Notes: generated by a model from the letters alone, not told the origin. Numbered from the stretch's first letter, positions 1 through 6,407 are shown. The stretch: DNA of 10,934 nucleotides from Clostridia bacterium (GCA_017621955.1 JAGASB010000099.1:1-10934), one strand, 5' to 3'. Numbers and translations: made by a program.

Positions 1-300
1 ACCCGGCCAATAATAATCCAAGCCTATTTCACCGATAGCAACGCATTTTGGGTGTGAAGTTAGTTTTGCAATTCTCTCAAACTCAGTATCGTCAAGCCCG
101 TTTATATCGCTTGGGTGACAGCCCGTACCAAAGTAAACGGAAGGATATTTTTCAGCAAGTTCTTTTCCCTTTTCACTTGTAAGCGCACAGCACGCCATAT
201 TTAATGCAATACTTACTCCGTCACTAATATATTCGTTTACTACGGTATCGGTATCTTTTAGCTTCTCATCGTGAAGATGGCAGTGTGTATCAATATACAT
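1..300 (-). CDS. tatD: TatD-family metal-dependent deoxyribonuclease, N-terminal part only (3' end outside window)
   Basis: The first 100 residues are visible; the rest lies beyond the left edge. TatD proteins are TIM-barrel hydrolases with 3'-exonuclease activity on DNA/RNA and are usually cytoplasmic. Visible metal-ligand motifs are the opening MYIDTHCHL (His6, His8), GTGCHP (His62) and GEIGLDYYW (Glu91), in the order and spacing expected for the family. The ATG at 298-300 shares one base with the metG stop codon (TAATG), so translation is probably coupled to metG. A metG-tatD pairing is common in Firmicutes, which supports both assignments. The family's exact physiological substrate is not settled, and the symbol is given at family level (it could equally be named ycfH/yabD-like). 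Confidence 0.93.
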   Translation of the reverse strand, partial: MYIDTHCHLHDEKLKDTDTVVNEYISDGVSIALNMACCALTSEKGKELAEKYPSVYFGTGCHPSDINGLDDTEFERIAKLTSHPKCVAIGEIGLDYYWPG

Positions 301-2258
301 TAAAAAATCATACTCCCGTCAGCAATATCCTTTTCTGGTGTAAGATAAGCAAGATTTCCGTTTTCGTCTTCGGCGCAAACTATCATACCTTCACTTACTA
401 TTCCACAAAGTTTTGCAGGTTTTAAGTTGGTTATCATTGCAAGTTTTTTGCCGATTAGTTGTTCAGGGGTATAAGCAAGTGCTATTCCGCTAACTACCGT
501 TCTTGTTTCTTCGCTAAGTTTGACCGTTAGCTTTAACAGTTTTTTGCTCTTTTCTACCTTTTCACAAGCAGTAACCAACGCTATCTTCAATTCTACTTTA
601 CCAAAATCTTCAATATCTATCGGTTCTTTCGCACTGTGGTCGTGAAGTTTAACTTCGGGTTTTTTCTCTTCTTTTTGCGGTTTAGACCTTTCTTCAATCA
701 TTGCATTCACCTTTTCCATAACCTTTACACCGTCAAGCCTTGCAAATAATATTTCGGGGGTTTCGGTAACCTTAACGTCTTTTATTAAACCAAACTTATC
801 AAGTTCAGCACATTCTCTTAGTTGAACTGAAAGCATTTCACTAACTTTTTTGCAAGTATCGGGAAGATAAGACGACAATAACGAAGTTCCGATTACAATA
901 CTTTCCACAAGGTTATACAAAACAGTTTTAAGTCTATCCGATTTTGTTTCGTCCTTTGCAAGAGCCCAAGGCATAGTTTCGTCGATGTATTTATTTGCCC
1001 TACGGAAGATTGCAAATATTTCAAACAATGCGTCTGCAATCCTAAACTCATCCATTTTAGCAGTAACTTTTTTAACTGCACCAAGCACTACTTCTTTAAG
1101 TTCGTTATCAACGGGTTCAATTACGCCAGCGTCTTCAACAATACCGCCAAAATACTTGTTCGACATCGCTATTGTACGGCTGACAAGATTACCGTAAACG
1201 TTTGCAAGGTCGCTATTTATAGTATCGATTATTGCTTCCCAAGAAATAAGTCCGTCATTATCTTGTGGCATTGCCGTTAAAACGTAATAACGAACGGCAT
1301 CTTTACCAAAGAATTCAATCAAATCGTCAGCGTACATAACGTTGCCCTTTGACTTACTCATTTTACCGCCGTCTTGTAAAAGCCAACCGTGTCCGTAAAC
1401 CTTTTTAGGTAGTGGAATATCAAGCGCCATCAAGAATATGGGCCAATATATAGTATGGAATCTAATTATATCCTTACCGATAACGTGAACGTCGGCAGGC
1501 CAATTCTTAACGTATCCGTCAAGGTGGTTACCGTCCGCATCATATCCAACACCCGTGATATAGTTTGTGAGTGCATCAAGCCAAACGTAAACAACGTGTT
1601 TGGGGTCAAAATCTACCGGAATACCCCACTTAAAAGTACTTCTTGAAACGCAAAGGTCTTGAAGCCCTGGCTTTAAGAAGTTATTGACCATTTCATTTTT
1701 ACGAGAAACGGGGGTTATAAATTCGGGGTGTTCTTCATAATACTGCATCAACCTATCAGCATATTTACTCATCTTAAAGAAATACGCTTCTTCTTGCGAT
1801 TTTTTAACAGGTCTACCGCAGTCAGGACACTTTCCGTCGACAAGCTGACTTTCCGTCCAAAATGATTCACAAGGCGTGCAGTACCAACCTTCGTATGCAC
1901 CTTTATATATATCGCCTTTTTCATAGAGCTTTTTAAATATCTTTTGCACTTGCTTTTCGTGATATTCGTCAGTAGTTCTTATAAACTTGTCGTAAGATAC
2001 GCCAACCATATCCCAAATACGCTTAATTTCATCAGCAACACCGTCAACGAATGCCTTGGGCGAAACGTTTGCCGCCGCAGCTTTTTCTTCTATCTTTTGA
2101 CCGTGTTCGTCAGTTCCCGTTTGAAAAAACACGTCATAGCCTTGAAAGCGTTTAAAACGTGCCATACTGTCCGCAAGTATTGCTTCGTAGGTGTTCCCTA
2201 TATGCGGTTTGCCCGAAGTATATGCAATTGCCGTAGTTATATAATATTTCTCTTTCAT
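300..2258 (-). CDS. metG: Methionyl-tRNA synthetase with C-terminal tRNA-binding domain
   Basis: A class I aminoacyl-tRNA synthetase that charges tRNA-Met with methionine, for initiation and elongation, in the cytoplasm. The 652 residues are a normal full length for the long bacterial form. The HIGH-type signature reads PHIGN (about residues 18-22) and the KMSKS loop is at 299-303. A single zinc knuckle is formed by CTPC (127-130) and CPDC (144-147). The anticodon-binding helical domain follows, then a charged Lys/Glu/Pro-rich linker near 523-545. The C-terminal Trbp111/EMAP-like OB-fold occupies about 547-652 (DFGKVELKIA... VSGIA... NLKPAKLCGIVSEGM) and promotes dimerisation and tRNA binding. 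The ATG has a good AGGAG at 2266-2270, seven bases upstream, lying inside the end of the cupin gene. The start overlaps the cupin stop by one base and the stop overlaps the tatD start by one base. Confidence 0.98.
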   Translation of the reverse strand: MKEKYYITTAIAYTSGKPHIGNTYEAILADSMARFKRFQGYDVFFQTGTDEHGQKIEEKAAAANVSPKAFVDGVADEIKRIWDMVGVSYDKFIRTTDEYHEKQVQKIFKKLYEKGDIYKGAYEGWYCTPCESFWTESQLVDGKCPDCGRPVKKSQEEAYFFKMSKYADRLMQYYEEHPEFITPVSRKNEMVNNFLKPGLQDLCVSRSTFKWGIPVDFDPKHVVYVWLDALTNYITGVGYDADGNHLDGYVKNWPADVHVIGKDIIRFHTIYWPIFLMALDIPLPKKVYGHGWLLQDGGKMSKSKGNVMYADDLIEFFGKDAVRYYVLTAMPQDNDGLISWEAIIDTINSDLANVYGNLVSRTIAMSNKYFGGIVEDAGVIEPVDNELKEVVLGAVKKVTAKMDEFRIADALFEIFAIFRRANKYIDETMPWALAKDETKSDRLKTVLYNLVESIVIGTSLLSSYLPDTCKKVSEMLSVQLRECAELDKFGLIKDVKVTETPEILFARLDGVKVMEKVNAMIEERSKPQKEEKKPEVKLHDHSAKEPIDIEDFGKVELKIALVTACEKVEKSKKLLKLTVKLSEETRTVVSGIALAYTPEQLIGKKLAMITNLKPAKLCGIVSEGMIVCAEDENGNLAYLTPEKDIADGSMIF

Positions 2259-2593
2259 TACTTTTCTCCTAAAAACTTAATTTCGGTATTATCATCGCAA
2301 GTACTGCTATTTTCAACAACCATTACTGTTGCGTCTTCACTTACCGTAATGTGATGCCAAGCGCCCTTTGGAAAGTTATACACTATGCATTTTTCCATAG
2401 GAATACTTTCATCTTCGGTATAAAGCACTGCTTGACCATCAAGAAGTATAAACGCTTCGTCGGTTAGCAAATGACGTTCTAATCTATCAAACTTAGAAAA
2501 CCTATCGCTATATCTTAAAAAGCCTATCTTCCAACCTTCAAACTGATGTGCTACCTTAAAGTCAATTCCATTAAACGTAAATTTCTCTACCAT
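2258..2593 (-). CDS. Small single-domain cupin protein of unknown function
   Basis: A 111-residue protein matching the cupin beta-barrel pattern. Motif 1 is degenerate: H41-x4-E46-x6-G53 (ERHLLTDEAFILLDG). Motif 2 is PKGAWHH at 75-81 (P-x-G-x2-H). His41, Glu46 and His80 could bind a metal, but the usual second histidine of motif 1 is missing. There is no signal peptide or membrane segment, so it is probably cytoplasmic. Substrate and reaction cannot be read from the sequence. A GTG at 2602 would give 114 residues. I prefer the ATG at 2593 because AGGTG at 2600-2604 lies six bases before it and would be consumed by the longer reading. It is the first gene of a cupin-metG-tatD operon; its stop overlaps the metG start (TAATG). 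Confidence 0.88.
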   Translation of the reverse strand: MVEKFTFNGIDFKVAHQFEGWKIGFLRYSDRFSKFDRLERHLLTDEAFILLDGQAVLYTEDESIPMEKCIVYNFPKGAWHHITVSEDATVMVVENSSTCDDNTEIKFLGEK

Positions 2594-2599
2594 AACGAA

Positions 2600-2604
2600 C
2601 ACCT
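2600..2604 (-). promoter_or_regulatory. Ribosome binding site that decides the cupin start
   Basis: The minus strand reads TTAGGTG, then six bases, then ATG at 2593. This spacing supports the 111-residue start. The in-frame GTG at 2602-2600 is itself part of this element and has no Shine-Dalgarno sequence of its own. Confidence 0.7.
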
Positions 2605-2626
2605 AAATTAGTTTTATTACCTTTAT

Positions 2627-2655
2627 ATTTTACCACATTTTTCTTTCATATTCAA
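2627..2655 (-). promoter_or_regulatory. Predicted sigma-A promoter of the cupin-metG-tatD operon
   Basis: On the minus strand, TTGAAT (-35, at 2655-2650) and TAAAAT (-10, at 2632-2627) are separated by exactly 17 bases. TGG directly before the -10 gives an extended -10 (TGn). Matches to consensus are 4/6 and 5/6. The predicted transcript start near 2620 leaves a leader of about 27 bases ending in the AGGTG ribosome binding site. The -35 overlaps the -35 of the predicted sigma-E promoter on the opposite strand. No riboswitch or T-box could fit in so short a leader, so metG regulation by a T-box from this promoter is excluded. Confidence 0.7.
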
Positions 2656-2674
2656 CAAATATTCGTCATAAAGT
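2646..2674 (+). promoter_or_regulatory. Predicted sigma-E (mother-cell sporulation) promoter of spmAB
   Basis: TCATATT at 2646-2652 matches the B. subtilis sigma-E -35 consensus KMATATT at all seven positions. After a 14-base spacer, CATAAAGT at 2667-2674 matches the -10 consensus CATACAHT at six of eight positions, with the CATA core intact. In B. subtilis the spmAB operon is expressed in the mother cell under sigma-E, so motif and gene function agree. If the -10 ends at -7, the predicted start of transcription is about 2681, the A of the spmA ATG. The assignment is by eye and the consensus is A/T-rich, so chance matches are possible. Confidence 0.6.
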
Positions 2675-2680
2675 TTTACT

Positions 2681-3235
2681 ATGAATATAATTTTTGGACT
2701 TGTTCTCACTTTATCAACTATTTTTTTAATTTTTTCCAATCCCGACGCTCTTTTATCGTCTATGCTTGCAGGTGGTGAAAAGGCACTTTCGCTATCGCTT
2801 AAAATGGTCGTTATATACGCCGTATGGCTAGGTGTTTTTGAACTTTTAGAAAAGTCTGGACTTGCAAATAAATTTGCTAAACTATTAAAACCAATTAATC
2901 GAATTCTATTCGGAACTTTACCGGATAAAGCAAACGACTTTATTTCTCTAAATATTTCAGCAAACGTTTTGGGGATGAGCGGTGCCACTACACCTATGGG
3001 AATACGCTCAATTCAAGAACTTGAAAAACACCCAAATACTGAATACGCTATTACAATGTTCTTCGTGATAAACGCAACAAGCGTTCAACTTATCCCCTCA
3101 TCAGTTATGGCACTTAGAACTTCGCTTGGCTCTATTTCACCTGCGGATATAATTATCCCCACCATACTTGCCACGCTTTTATCTTCAATAGTGGGAATTT
3201 TGTTAGTTAAAATCTTTGTAAAAAAGCGAGTTTAA
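2681..3235 (+). CDS. spmA: Spore maturation protein A
   Basis: A 184-residue integral membrane protein of the nucleoside-recognition (Gate) domain family. In B. subtilis SpmA and SpmB act together in dehydration of the spore core, needed for full heat resistance; the molecular activity is not established. Hydrophobic segments are seen near residues 2-20, 40-57, 123-145 and 155-180. The family motif region is NISANVLGMSGATTPMGI (about 91-108), followed by NATSVQLIP (131-139). An in-frame TAA at 2669 rules out a longer start, and the next ATG (residue 28) would remove the first membrane segment, so this ATG is well supported. There is no Shine-Dalgarno sequence before it; the upstream bases look like a sigma-E -10 element instead, suggesting a leaderless or nearly leaderless message. 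spmB follows after one base. Confidence 0.95.
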   Translation: MNIIFGLVLTLSTIFLIFSNPDALLSSMLAGGEKALSLSLKMVVIYAVWLGVFELLEKSGLANKFAKLLKPINRILFGTLPDKANDFISLNISANVLGMSGATTPMGIRSIQELEKHPNTEYAITMFFVINATSVQLIPSSVMALRTSLGSISPADIIIPTILATLLSSIVGILLVKIFVKKRV

Positions 3236-3236
3236 T

Positions 3237-3743
3237 ATGTCAAGATATTTTATCCCGATTCTATTTTTGGTAATATTCGTTATTGCACTTATAAAAAAGG
3301 TCAAGCCCTATGAAGCGTTTACACAAGGTGCTAAATCTGCCGTACCTTTTGCCGTAAGCGTATTTCCATACCTTGTAAGCATTTTCGTTTTGACAGAACT
3401 TTTTGAAGCGAGTGGACTTTCAAACATAGTATCAAATTTAGTTTCCCCTGTATTTAGCATATTTGGTATACCGCAAGAGTTGACCAAACTTGTTTTAATA
3501 AAACCTTTTTCTGGGAACGGTTCATTAGCCATACTCACTGAGATTTTTAATCAGTACGGTGTTGATAGTTATCTTGCACGTTGTGCGTGCGTCATCTACG
3601 GAAGTAGCGAAACTGTTTTTTACGTTGCCGCCGTTTATTTTGCAGGTGCAAAAACAAAAAAACTTGCTACTCCAATAATAATTTCTCTAATCGCTTCGTT
3701 TTTTTCTTGTGTTTTCGCTTGTTTCATTTGTCATATTTTATAA
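3237..3743 (+). CDS. spmB: Spore maturation protein B
   Basis: A 168-residue membrane protein, partner of SpmA, of the same Gate-domain family and of normal length. Characteristic motifs are KPFSGNGSLA (89-98), corresponding to the family's RPFSGSG-type motif, and YGSSETVFYV (121-130). Hydrophobic stretches are near residues 4-20, 35-56, 113-136 and 145-167. Its ATG lies one base after the spmA stop and has only a weak GCGAG-like ribosome binding site, so translation probably depends on coupling to spmA. Both genes face against all their neighbours and form a self-contained two-gene operon. Their presence is the best evidence in the window that the organism makes endospores. Confidence 0.95.
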   Translation: MSRYFIPILFLVIFVIALIKKVKPYEAFTQGAKSAVPFAVSVFPYLVSIFVLTELFEASGLSNIVSNLVSPVFSIFGIPQELTKLVLIKPFSGNGSLAILTEIFNQYGVDSYLARCACVIYGSSETVFYVAAVYFAGAKTKKLATPIIISLIASFFSCVFACFICHIL

Positions 3744-3801
3744 AAAATAGACAAGTTTAGTAACAGAATAGTAAAAAGTGAAGAAGTAATATTGAAGAAG
3801 T

Positions 3802-3833
3802 AAAAATCGACAAGTTTTCCTAAACTTGTCGAT
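3802..3833 (-). terminator. Rho-independent terminator of the tRNA-Leu unit, possibly shared with spmAB
   Basis: A perfect 12-base-pair inverted repeat has arms ATCGACAAGTTT at 3806-3817 and AAACTTGTCGAT at 3822-3833 with a 4-base loop. Read on the minus strand it begins three bases after the tRNA CCA and ends in a run of T (A3802-A3806 on the plus strand), a good intrinsic terminator. Read on the plus strand, downstream of spmB, the tail is only GTTT, so termination of spmAB here should be weaker. Confidence 0.88.
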
Positions 3834-3836
3834 GTT

Positions 3837-3922
3837 TGGTGGGGATAACAGGACTTGAACCTGCACGAAGTTGCCCCACTAGAATCTGAATCTAGCGCGT
3901 CTGCCAATTCCGCCATATCCCC
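3837..3922 (-). tRNA. tRNA-Leu (anticodon CAG)
   Basis: The 86-base gene includes an encoded 3' CCA. The acceptor stem pairs GGGGATA with TATCCCC, with discriminator A. The anticodon stem CTAGA/TCTAG closes the loop TTCAGAT, whose anticodon CAG (3888-3886 on the minus strand) reads CUG leucine codons. A class II variable arm (GGGG/CTTC with two G-U pairs) and the T arm GCAGG-TTCAAGT-CCTGT are present. The GGCGGAATTGGCAGACGCGC D-arm region is typical of bacterial tRNA-Leu. A promoter lies just upstream and a terminator three bases downstream, so the gene can be expressed by itself. Read-through from the Dabb gene is also possible. Confidence 0.97.
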
Positions 3923-3926
3923 GTTT

Positions 3927-3943
3927 GCGTGAAATTTTCACGC
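3927..3943 (-). other. Small inverted repeat between Dabb gene and tRNA-Leu
   Basis: The seven-base arms GCGTGAA and TTCACGC are separated by three bases, five bases upstream of the tRNA. On the minus strand it is followed by AAAC rather than a T run, so it is not a normal terminator. The predicted tRNA transcript start (about 3940) falls inside the first arm. The full hairpin would therefore form only in transcripts reading through from the Dabb gene. A processing or attenuation role is possible but unproven. Confidence 0.45.
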
Positions 3944-3946
3944 TAT

Positions 3947-3975
3947 ATTATATTCAAATTAAATTTCAAAATCAA
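3947..3975 (-). promoter_or_regulatory. Predicted sigma-A promoter of tRNA-Leu
   Basis: On the minus strand, TTGATT (-35, 3975-3970; 4/6) and a perfect TATAAT (-10, 3952-3947) are separated by 17 bases. The predicted start near 3940 leaves an 18-base leader before the tRNA 5' end at 3922. The -35 lies inside the last codons of the Dabb gene. Confidence 0.72.
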
Positions 3976-4243
3976 CAGCAACGCTTGTTTTTGTAACTGC
4001 GTGCATATGCTTTTTTACAACGTCAACGTGGTAAGGGTCTTTTTGATAATCAGCAAGCGTTTGCATATCTTCAAGAACCACTGACAAAATAACGTCATAA
4101 GAGCGTGCCGAGTGTAAACAGTCAACGCCAACTTCAATACCTTTAAGCATAGGCACGTTGCCTTGCATTGAAAGAAGAACTTCTTTTGCTTTTTCAGGAC
4201 TTTCGCCATCGTTAAGTTTAAAACATACTACGTGTTTAATCAT
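3959..4243 (-). CDS. Dabb-family (stress-responsive alpha/beta barrel) domain protein
   Basis: A 94-residue protein that is a single Dabb domain, a dimeric ferredoxin-like alpha/beta barrel. It starts MIKHVVCFKL with the typical early His (His4), continues with the charged helix PEKAKEVLLSM, and carries the conserved YQKDPYHVDVV segment (residues 67-76, His72) followed by a final strand. Family members have been tied to stress response or to small-molecule binding and catalysis, but no specific role can be assigned here. There is no signal peptide, so it is probably cytoplasmic. A good AGGAG at 4251-4255 lies seven bases before the ATG. The gene starts 13 bases after the tsaD stop, as the last protein gene of the metK-to-tsaD run. 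No T-rich terminator follows it before the tRNA. Confidence 0.88.
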   Translation of the reverse strand: MIKHVVCFKLNDGESPEKAKEVLLSMQGNVPMLKGIEVGVDCLHSARSYDVILSVVLEDMQTLADYQKDPYHVDVVKKHMHAVTKTSVAVDFEI

Positions 4244-4256
4244 TATTTTTCTCCTA

Positions 4257-5309
4257 TTATTTAAGTGGTACTACTGCCGAAGCATTTAAAGTTAAATGTG
4301 CAAAGTTTCGTTTTTTGTACTGCAAATAGCCTTCTGCACCTATCATTGCACCGTTATCCGTACAGTAGCGTTTTTCTGGTAAAACAAGTTTTATATCTTT
4401 TCCTTTCACAGCATCGGTCAAAGCTGTACGCAAGTATCCGTTTGCACCGACACCACCCGATACCGCTATCGTTTTATAGCCACACTTATCAGCGGCTTTT
4501 AACGCTTTTTCTATTAGCACGTCTATTGCAGAATGCTGAAAACTTGACGCAACATCAGCCTTGTTAATTTCCACGCCCTTTTCTTGCTGATTATGAACGT
4601 AGTTTATTACCGCAGTTTTAAGTCCGCTATATGAAAAATCGAACTCTCCACCGTCATAATTTTTAAGCATTTTAGGTAATTGAATTACGTTTTGTCCGTC
4701 TTTTGCCAGCCTTTCAACGTTTGGTCCGCCAGGATAACTTAGTCCCAACACTCTTGCAACCTTATCAAACGCTTCGCCAACTGCATCGTCGATAGTACTT
4801 CCTAAAACGTTAAGGTTGTAGTAATCGTCAACAGCTATAATGGCGGTATGTCCACCGCTAGCAAGTATAGTTATAAACGGTGGTTCAAGCGTTTTATCTG
4901 CTAGATAAGATGCGGCAATATGCCCCCTTATGTGACTTACGGGAACAAGCGGTTTACCCGTTGCAAACGCAAGCGATTTTGCAAACGAAACGCCCACAAG
5001 CAGTGCACCTAATAGCCCTGCCCCTTCGGTTACCGCAAAAGCGTCTATATCGTCAAGCGTAAGGTTTGCGTTTTTTAAAGCGTTTTGAGTTGCCGTCAAT
5101 ATTGCCGTAGTGTGTGACCTTGAAGCAATTTCAGGAACTACACCGCCAAATTTTGCGTGTTCGGTTGCAGAACTGATTATTTCGTCCGCTAATATTTCTC
5201 TGCCGTTTTTTATTATTGCAACAGCCGTTTCGTCGCAAGACGTTTCAATACCCATAATTATAGGGTTTTCTTTTAGCGACAATTCTTTTATTCTTTCAAA
5301 GTAACTCAT
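4257..5309 (-). CDS. tsaD: tRNA N6-threonylcarbamoyladenosine (t6A37) transferase TsaD
   Basis: TsaD, with TsaB and TsaE, transfers the threonylcarbamoyl group made by TsaC/YrdC onto A37 of ANN-decoding tRNAs. The 350 residues show the ASKHA-type fold motifs: GIETSCDETAVAI (20-32), metal-binding SHIRGH (His126, His130), SGGHT (151-155), FDKVARVLGLSYPGGP (181-196), FSYSGLKTA (225-233), GGVGANGYLR (285-294) and the metal-ligand Asp in CTDNGAMIG (Asp318). The ATG overlaps the prfB stop by four bases (ATGA) and has no clear Shine-Dalgarno sequence, so translational coupling to prfB is likely. This start adds about 18 residues before the conserved core. An ATG at 5255 would begin right at MGIETSCDET but also lacks a ribosome binding site, so I keep the upstream start. 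Confidence 0.96.
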   Translation of the reverse strand: MSYFERIKELSLKENPIIMGIETSCDETAVAIIKNGREILADEIISSATEHAKFGGVVPEIASRSHTTAILTATQNALKNANLTLDDIDAFAVTEGAGLLGALLVGVSFAKSLAFATGKPLVPVSHIRGHIAASYLADKTLEPPFITILASGGHTAIIAVDDYYNLNVLGSTIDDAVGEAFDKVARVLGLSYPGGPNVERLAKDGQNVIQLPKMLKNYDGGEFDFSYSGLKTAVINYVHNQQEKGVEINKADVASSFQHSAIDVLIEKALKAADKCGYKTIAVSGGVGANGYLRTALTDAVKGKDIKLVLPEKRYCTDNGAMIGAEGYLQYKKRNFAHLTLNASAVVPLK

Positions 5310-6407
5310 TGTGATTTTTTAAGATAATCGTTTATAAAACCCTGAATATTTCCGTTCATAACCGAATCAATATCCGTGATTTCAAAACCTGTTCTATGGT
5401 CTTTAACAAGCGTGTAAGGACAAAAAACGTAACTGCGAATTTGACTGCCCCATTCAATTTTTTTAATCTCTCCCTTAATGTCTTGGTCAAGTTCCATTCT
5501 TTCGGCTTCACGCTTTTCAATAAGCTTGCTTATAAGCATCTTCATAGCCATTTCACGATTTTGTGTTTGGCTTCTTTCGTTTTGACACGCAACGACGATA
5601 CCTGTCGGCAAGTGGGTTATTCTTATTGCTGACTCAGTCTTATTGACGTGCTGTCCTCCCGCACCGCTTGAACGGTATGTGTCTACTTTTAATTCATCGG
5701 GGCTGATTTTTATTTCTTCGTCATCTTCAATTTCAGGCATTACTTCAAGCGAAGCAAAAGAGGTGTGTCTTCTTTTATTAGCGTCAAAAGGCGATATTCT
5801 CACAAGTCTATGAACGCCTTTTTCGGCTTTTAGATAGCCGTATGCACAGTCGCCTTCAATCTTAAAGGATACTGATTTGATGCCCGCTTCGTCCCCAGCA
5901 AGCCTATCAAGTTCGGTCAAGGTATAACCGTTCTTTTCAGCGTAATACATATACATACGATAAAGCATTTCCGTCCAATCGCACGCTTCGGTACCACCAG
6001 CACCTGCATGCAACGTTAAGAGAGCGTTAAGTTTATCGTATTTACCACGAAGAAGTGCGGCAAGGCGCATTTCTTCAACCGTTTTTTCGACGTTTTTAAG
6101 TTCTTCATCTACTTCAATCAAAATACTTTCGTCGTTTTCTTCTTCGGCAAGTTCAATTATATCTGCCGAATCGTTAATGGTCTTTTCCGCCTTGTCAAAT
6201 GCAGAAACCTTGTTTGTTAGCGAGGCAATTTCTTTTGATATTTGTTGAGATTTTGCTAGGTCGGTATATATTTCAGGTTTTTCAGAAAGCGCTGTCTTTT
6301 CAGACAATTCTTGTCTTAAACTATCTATGTCAAAGAGAGTGTCCCGTCTCCGCAAGGATACCTTTCAATTCTTTTATTTTGAGTCTATACTCTTCGGTTT
6401 TTAACAT
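5306..6407 (-). CDS. prfB: Peptide chain release factor 2 (RF2), expressed by programmed +1 frameshift
   Basis: RF2 ends translation at UGA and UAA. The gene begins at ATG 6407, six bases after a strong AGGAG (6414-6418). It is read for 25 codons to CTT followed by an in-frame TGA (6332-6330). A +1 slip at CTT-T, skipping base 6332, continues from GAC at 6331 to the TGA at 5308-5306, giving 366 residues. In this numbering the SPF codon-recognition motif is at 205-207 and the catalytic GGQ at 250-252, the same numbers as in E. coli RF2, which confirms the joined model. An uninterrupted reading of the main frame would begin only at a TTG near 6355 and lose the true N terminus. The gene follows secA by 35 bases (the conserved secA-prfB pair) and overlaps tsaD by four bases. 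Expression should be autoregulated by RF2 level through the frameshift. Confidence 0.96.
6330..6351 (-). promoter_or_regulatory. prfB +1 programmed frameshift site (CTT TGA C) with displaced SD-like bases
   Basis: The slip codon CTT (6335-6333), the in-frame TGA (6332-6330) and the following C form the canonical CUUUGAC recoding site. In E. coli an AGGGGG lies three bases before CTT and stimulates slippage. Here the bases next to CTT are CACTCT. The nearest purine-rich elements are GGGA (6345-6342), six bases before CTT, and GGAG (6351-6348), twelve bases before. The site is therefore certain as a recoding site, while its stimulator is atypical. Confidence 0.93.

Noticed and set aside
1944..2354. 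136-residue plus-strand frame opposite metG and the cupin gene
   Set aside because: It spans the junction of two firmly identified genes on the other strand, has no ribosome binding site or known motif, and is a shadow frame.
2594..2626. T-box or other riboswitch controlling metG
   Set aside because: The leader from the predicted promoter is only about 27 bases and no T-box sequence is present.
2623..2988. 121-residue open frame antisense to spmA
   Set aside because: It overlaps the promoter region and the well-supported spmA gene, has no recognisable motif, and follows from spmA codon bias.
3731..3916. Minus-strand reading frame beginning MAELADALDSDSSGATS
   Set aside because: This is the well-known false translation of a class II tRNA gene; it lies across tRNA-Leu and its terminator.
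6353..6355. TTG as the only start of an uninterrupted prfB
   Set aside because: The ATG at 6407 has a strong AGGAG, the CTT TGA C recoding site is present, and SPF and GGQ reach E. coli numbering only with the frameshifted N terminus. The TTG is kept only as a possible secondary start.
5306..6407. prfB as a frameshifted pseudogene or assembly error
   Set aside because: The break is exactly the known CTT TGA C recoding site after 25 codons, as in functional prfB genes.
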